Assembly (NCBI GenBank): GCA_902806595.1
Contig: CADCXC010000008.1
Span: 472,798-536,797, forward strand
Origin: Pyrenopolyporus hunteri
Lineage: Eukaryota; Ascomycota; Sordariomycetes; Xylariales; Hypoxylaceae
Reading direction: 5' to 3'
DNA: 64,000 bases
A program made the translations under genes and the position numbers. Positions 60,768 through 64,000 of the stretch are shown here, in pieces (the stretch's first letter is position 1; the number at the start of each line of letters is the position of its first letter). The notes beneath the pieces were generated by a model. That model saw only the letters and a program-made list of their open reading frames with translations, did no database searches and was not told the DNA's origin.

Positions 60768-62488
60768 TTAAGGGCGACCCGCGCGATACCGAGCCAAGAG
60801 TTCCGCATGAGCTCTCGTGGGGCTCTCATCCTCTTCGTAGTCAGCGCAGCCGTTTAGGTCCATGGCTCCGTATCCCGCCTCATTGTGCTGCGTGGATGGA
60901 GTGCCGACCACGCCGTAGCCGTAGTCGGAAGCGCGAGCGCCGAGTCCTGAGGCGCCGGCGAACGGCGAGTAAGCCGCAATTCCCGACTGGCGGGGGTTAC
61001 CGGCGGGCGGATCGCGACCAAGGGGACCGACAGCACCGCCCGGTTGAGCTTGCCGAGGAATGCCGATCGGAATAGGTCTCGGGTTTACAGGGGCCGAGGC
61101 TGGAGATCCCCCCAAAAAGCTGGCCTGCGCGCCATGGGCGGCGTGGTAAACATTGCCAGGCGTCTGAAAAGACCCACGCAGCAACGAGTTGTGGGGCACA
61201 CGTTGAGGTATGGGCTGAGCGATGGTTTGGGGCCGAGGGGTTAGCATCTCAGCAGGAGGAGGCGGACTGGTAAATACGAGATCCCGAGTAGCAGCCAGGG
61301 TCCTTCGTCTGGATGATTTGCTTGCCGCCGCGGAGGTGTCTAACTCGGGCGTCCATTTGAACGAGCTGAGCTCGACGTCCTTGAAATTCTCATGCGTACT
61401 CAGGTTGTCGAACACAGAACTAACCTCCGCGCGCAGATTTCTGTCCTGCTCCCAACCGGTAGGGGCTCTCTTAACCCATCGGAGAGTATGGTTCATCTTA
61501 GTCTCGGACTTGACCAGCGGTATCATCACAACGGCCGTGTTGACGTACATTTGTTTCAAGTACCAGCAAGCAATGGAATCTCTCTTGGCGAAAGTCAGCT
61601 CCACATCCAAGACCTTGATGCAAGTGCTCAGCAACTGCTTGACCAAATCAGCATCGAAGCGGTTCCCCAGGAACTGAATCAACTGATTCTGGTTCTTATT
61701 CGCGGTTTCTGTGGGGAATTCCTTTACGAGCCCGTCGATATGGGTCTAGGGAGGACGTTATTAGCTTATATCCAAGTCGCGATGGTAAGGAGGGTAGAAC
61801 CTACAAAGAGCTTTTCGTAGAGGAAGTCGTGTTTCAGGTTGCTAATAAAAGTATTGCCGTATTTTCGCAAATCCTTAAAGACGACAGTTGAACAGTCCAA
61901 CGACGGCAACTGTTTCTTGATGGCGAATCCCACGCCCTTCCTTGTGCCGAGAGCAATGAAATGCTTGGAAAGTTCGCGAACGATCTCGGCTTTCATGGCG
62001 GCAAACTGCTCCTTAGTTACGTCGACGGGCTTAAAGGCAAATCTGACGTATTCGGCACTCAGCTCCGGCTGATTCTGAAGCTTGCGCAAGTTCTCCCGCG
62101 TCGGCTCAAGGAACATACCGGGGTACGCCTGTTCGATCGACAGCTGCCCCAGGTTCCCGCTGACCTGTTTCAAATGATGCAGAGGCACCGAACCTGGGGG
62201 CTGGCTGGCGCTAGTGACTCCGGTGCTACCAGTGCCGCCCAGGCCACCACGACCGTCACGGCTGCCAGTATCGGTGGTCGCCTGACCCGGGAAGGATGCG
62301 AGTGCCGAGCCGGGTTGGGGGCCGGCCGTCACCCCACTCACGGCTCCGGAACGCTACAAAAAAAATATTAGAATTGAGGGGAAGGAATGTGGGAGAGGCA
62401 AGTGTGCTTCACTAACCGCCGAGAGTTGGCCGGGAAGGCCTGAACCGTTTCGGTTGAAAGTGCCGCGATTGACGCCGGGAGCCGACAT
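60768..62488 (-). CDS. Conserved-looking hypothetical protein, three exons
   Basis: Exons 62417-62488, 61805-62353 and 60768-61745 (introns 63 and 59 bp) join to 532 aa. Residues 1-80 are Gly/Ser/Pro-rich and disordered. A folded, mixed alpha/beta or helical part follows (about 85-330) with regular spacing of hydrophobic residues, for example around H-F-I-A-L-G-T-R-K-G-V-G-F-A-I-K-K and the C-I-K-V-L-D-V-E-L block. The C-terminal ~190 residues are Pro/Gly/Ala-rich and disordered, with a final acidic segment Y-E-E-D-E-S. No signal peptide or membrane helix. I do not recognise the family. The good splice structure and strong codon bias show it is a real gene. It is the gene closest to the telomere, whose array begins ~1.3 kb from its start codon. 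Confidence 0.82.
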
Positions 62489-63783
62489 GATGTATGTCGA
62501 CGAGAGAGGTATTTCAATTGAATGTAAAGCCTGATAATATTATCGGTGAGGAGTGCGGCGACGGATAATACTATCAATGCGATGTGAAACGACTCGACAA
62601 TACTTTGAACAGGAAGGGTAAGAGGAAACTCTTCGAAGAATTTGAAGTACACGAGTTATGCGAAGGCAGACGGTAAACGTTATGCGGAGCGGTAAGAATT
62701 CTGCGGCCACCGTTTTTCAAGTAAAGGAAGTTAAGGGACTCGGAGCAAACATTGTCAAGATGGAAAGAACCACTGTGGTGACAAGGCGCGCCAGAAGGGT
62801 TAAAACCGCGTTATTCAAAGGTAGGTACTTCTGGAGTGACTGCCTGTTGTAATGCAAGCAAGGCACGACCAGTGAATGTATCACCTAGAATCCTTCTCAA
62901 ACACAGCGAACATATTAGGAATAAGGAATAACAATACACGCCTGCCTAGGCAGTTAAGTAAGGAATCTTTCTCTATGGTGGGAAAGAAGCACAATAATTC
63001 TAACCGTAAAACACCAAGCTCAACAACGCACAACACGACCCCTTAGGCGCGTATTTAACGACTAGGTATTATGTGATAATAACCTCCTAACTCATTAGTG
63101 TGGTTACTGGTTTAGCAGACGCGCCCGCAAGTACCCGGAGCCCTGTTGCTGTGGGCACCGGCTGCCTTAAGAACCTGCCTTTTGGTCTCGGTATCTTGTG
63201 GCGTCAAAACTTAGGAGAGGTTGTCGGGTTAGGGGAACTAGCATGGCTAAAAAATGATTGGGATTAGAACCGCGATTTGAGCTCGGCGCCGCTATGCTAA
63301 GAAAGCACAGGCGACGAGTGAATCATAGCCCTCGAGATAGGTCTTATCTATAGCTCTTGGATCATGAGCATAATGTTGCGAAAAGATCTTGATTTAAAGG
63401 TAATAACGATGAAGGTCTGAATCAGGAGGTTCTAATTATAGGTATACTTAGATTAACTATTAAAGATCTATTCTATAAAGGTTTGTTAACTTTCTTATAC
63501 ATAGACTTTTTAAATAGGGCGCCGTATCTTTTAAAAAGAGCGGCGCCGTGGCACCTCGCCGGCGCGAGGGCGTTGCGCCGTTTCCTTTAAGCGGCGCCAG
63601 GGCGATCACGTGACCTAGATCCCTTAGCCCCTTTAAGCGGTTCGTGCCTTAATAAGCCGTTTTAATAAAACGTAAATATGTTAACCCGTAAAAAATTTTC
63701 CGTTAAATCGAAAAATTACGAATATAACTTTATAATATTTTATTTATATTAAAATTAATTCTTATTAAAGTTAAGGTTATTAG
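62489..63783. other. Subtelomeric region
   Basis: No convincing gene; the plus-strand 64-aa frame at 62658-62852 is probably spurious. GC-box copies built on GGCGCC occur near 63285, 63522, 63540 and 63590, and CTTTAAGCGG appears twice (near 63576 and 63631). From about 63655 to 63780 the sequence becomes AT-rich, resembling the RIP-mutated blocks, and then passes directly into the telomere array. Confidence 0.6.
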
Positions 63784-64000
63784 TAGGGTTAGGGTTAGGG
63801 TTAGGGTTAGGGTTAGGGTTAGGGTTAGGGTTAGGGTTAGGTTAGGGTTAGGGTTAGGGTTAGGGTTAGGGTTAGGGTTAGGGTTAGGGTTAGGGTTAGG
63901 GTTAGGGTTAGGGTTAGGGTTAGGTTAGGGTTAGGGTTAGGGTTAGGGTTAGGGTTAGGGTTAGGGTTAGGGTTAGGGTTAGGGTTAGGGTTAGGGTTAG
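63784..64000 (+). repeat. Telomere, (TTAGGG)n
   Basis: About 36 tandem units of TTAGGG run to the end of the window, with two 5-base TTAGG variants (near 63837 and 63921). The G-rich strand runs 5' to 3' toward the right edge, so this is the right end of a chromosome or contig. The unit type is standard for filamentous ascomycetes. Confidence 0.98.

Noticed and set aside
63245..63320. Possible tRNA or tRNA-derived element on the minus strand (GGTTCTAATCC resembles a B box)
   Set aside because: The arms do not pair into a cloverleaf and no matching A box is found at the right distance.

Overview
The window is a chromosome end from a filamentous ascomycete, most likely a Sordariomycete. Four things support this. 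The last ~217 bases are a TTAGGG telomere array with its G-rich strand running off the right end. Nearly all genes carry short GT-AG introns (mostly 48-90 bp) with CTAAC/CTGAC-like branch sites. The gene families are typically fungal: allantoate-permease-type MFS transporters, SAT4/rhodopsin-like membrane proteins, a Doa10/Ssm4 RING-CH ubiquitin ligase, and a salicylate-hydroxylase-like FAD monooxygenase. Two AT-rich blocks carry C-to-T/G-to-A decay typical of repeat-induced point mutation (RIP). No RNA gene, CRISPR array or bacterial-type operon was recognised.

Layout. 1-9.3 kb: gene-free DNA littered with TACC/GGTA palindromes. 9.3-10.0 kb: a lone intronless cytidine-deaminase-fold gene, with an adjacent short coding-like segment. 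10.5-18.5 kb: gene-poor except for one four-exon 7-TM gene (13.7-15.0). 18.5-20.3 kb: MFS transporter. 21.5-25.1 kb: a large Ala/Ser-rich repeat protein with an N-terminal hydrophobic anchor. 27.26-28.16 kb: an 897-bp RIP-mutated element with ~216-bp terminal inverted repeats. 28.6-34.1 kb: the Doa10-like ERAD ligase. 35.2-37.3 kb: a DHA1-type MFS transporter. 37.3-44.2 kb: gene-free. 44.2-47.3 kb: two divergent genes sharing an H-x-x-I-Q-P motif. 48.16-53.69 kb: a complete but RIP-destroyed Ty1/Copia retrotransposon with 156-bp LTRs and a 5-bp target duplication. 54.1-59.7 kb: a subtelomeric accessory group (class-C beta-lactamase-like esterase, allantoate-permease-family MFS transporter, FAD monooxygenase). 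60.8-62.5 kb: an unrecognised three-exon gene. 63.2-63.8 kb: GC-box and AT-rich subtelomeric sequence. 63.8-64.0 kb: telomere.

The 54-60 kb genes plausibly form a small catabolic or detoxification set: uptake by the transporter, ester or amide hydrolysis by the serine hydrolase, and aromatic-ring hydroxylation by the monooxygenase. This is inferred from proximity and family only. The ERAD ligase looks like conserved core content. The deaminase, the repeat-motif pair and the transporters look accessory. Splice models were read by eye from splice signals, reading frame and expected family sequence; total CDS lengths are divisible by three in every model. They have not been checked against RNA.
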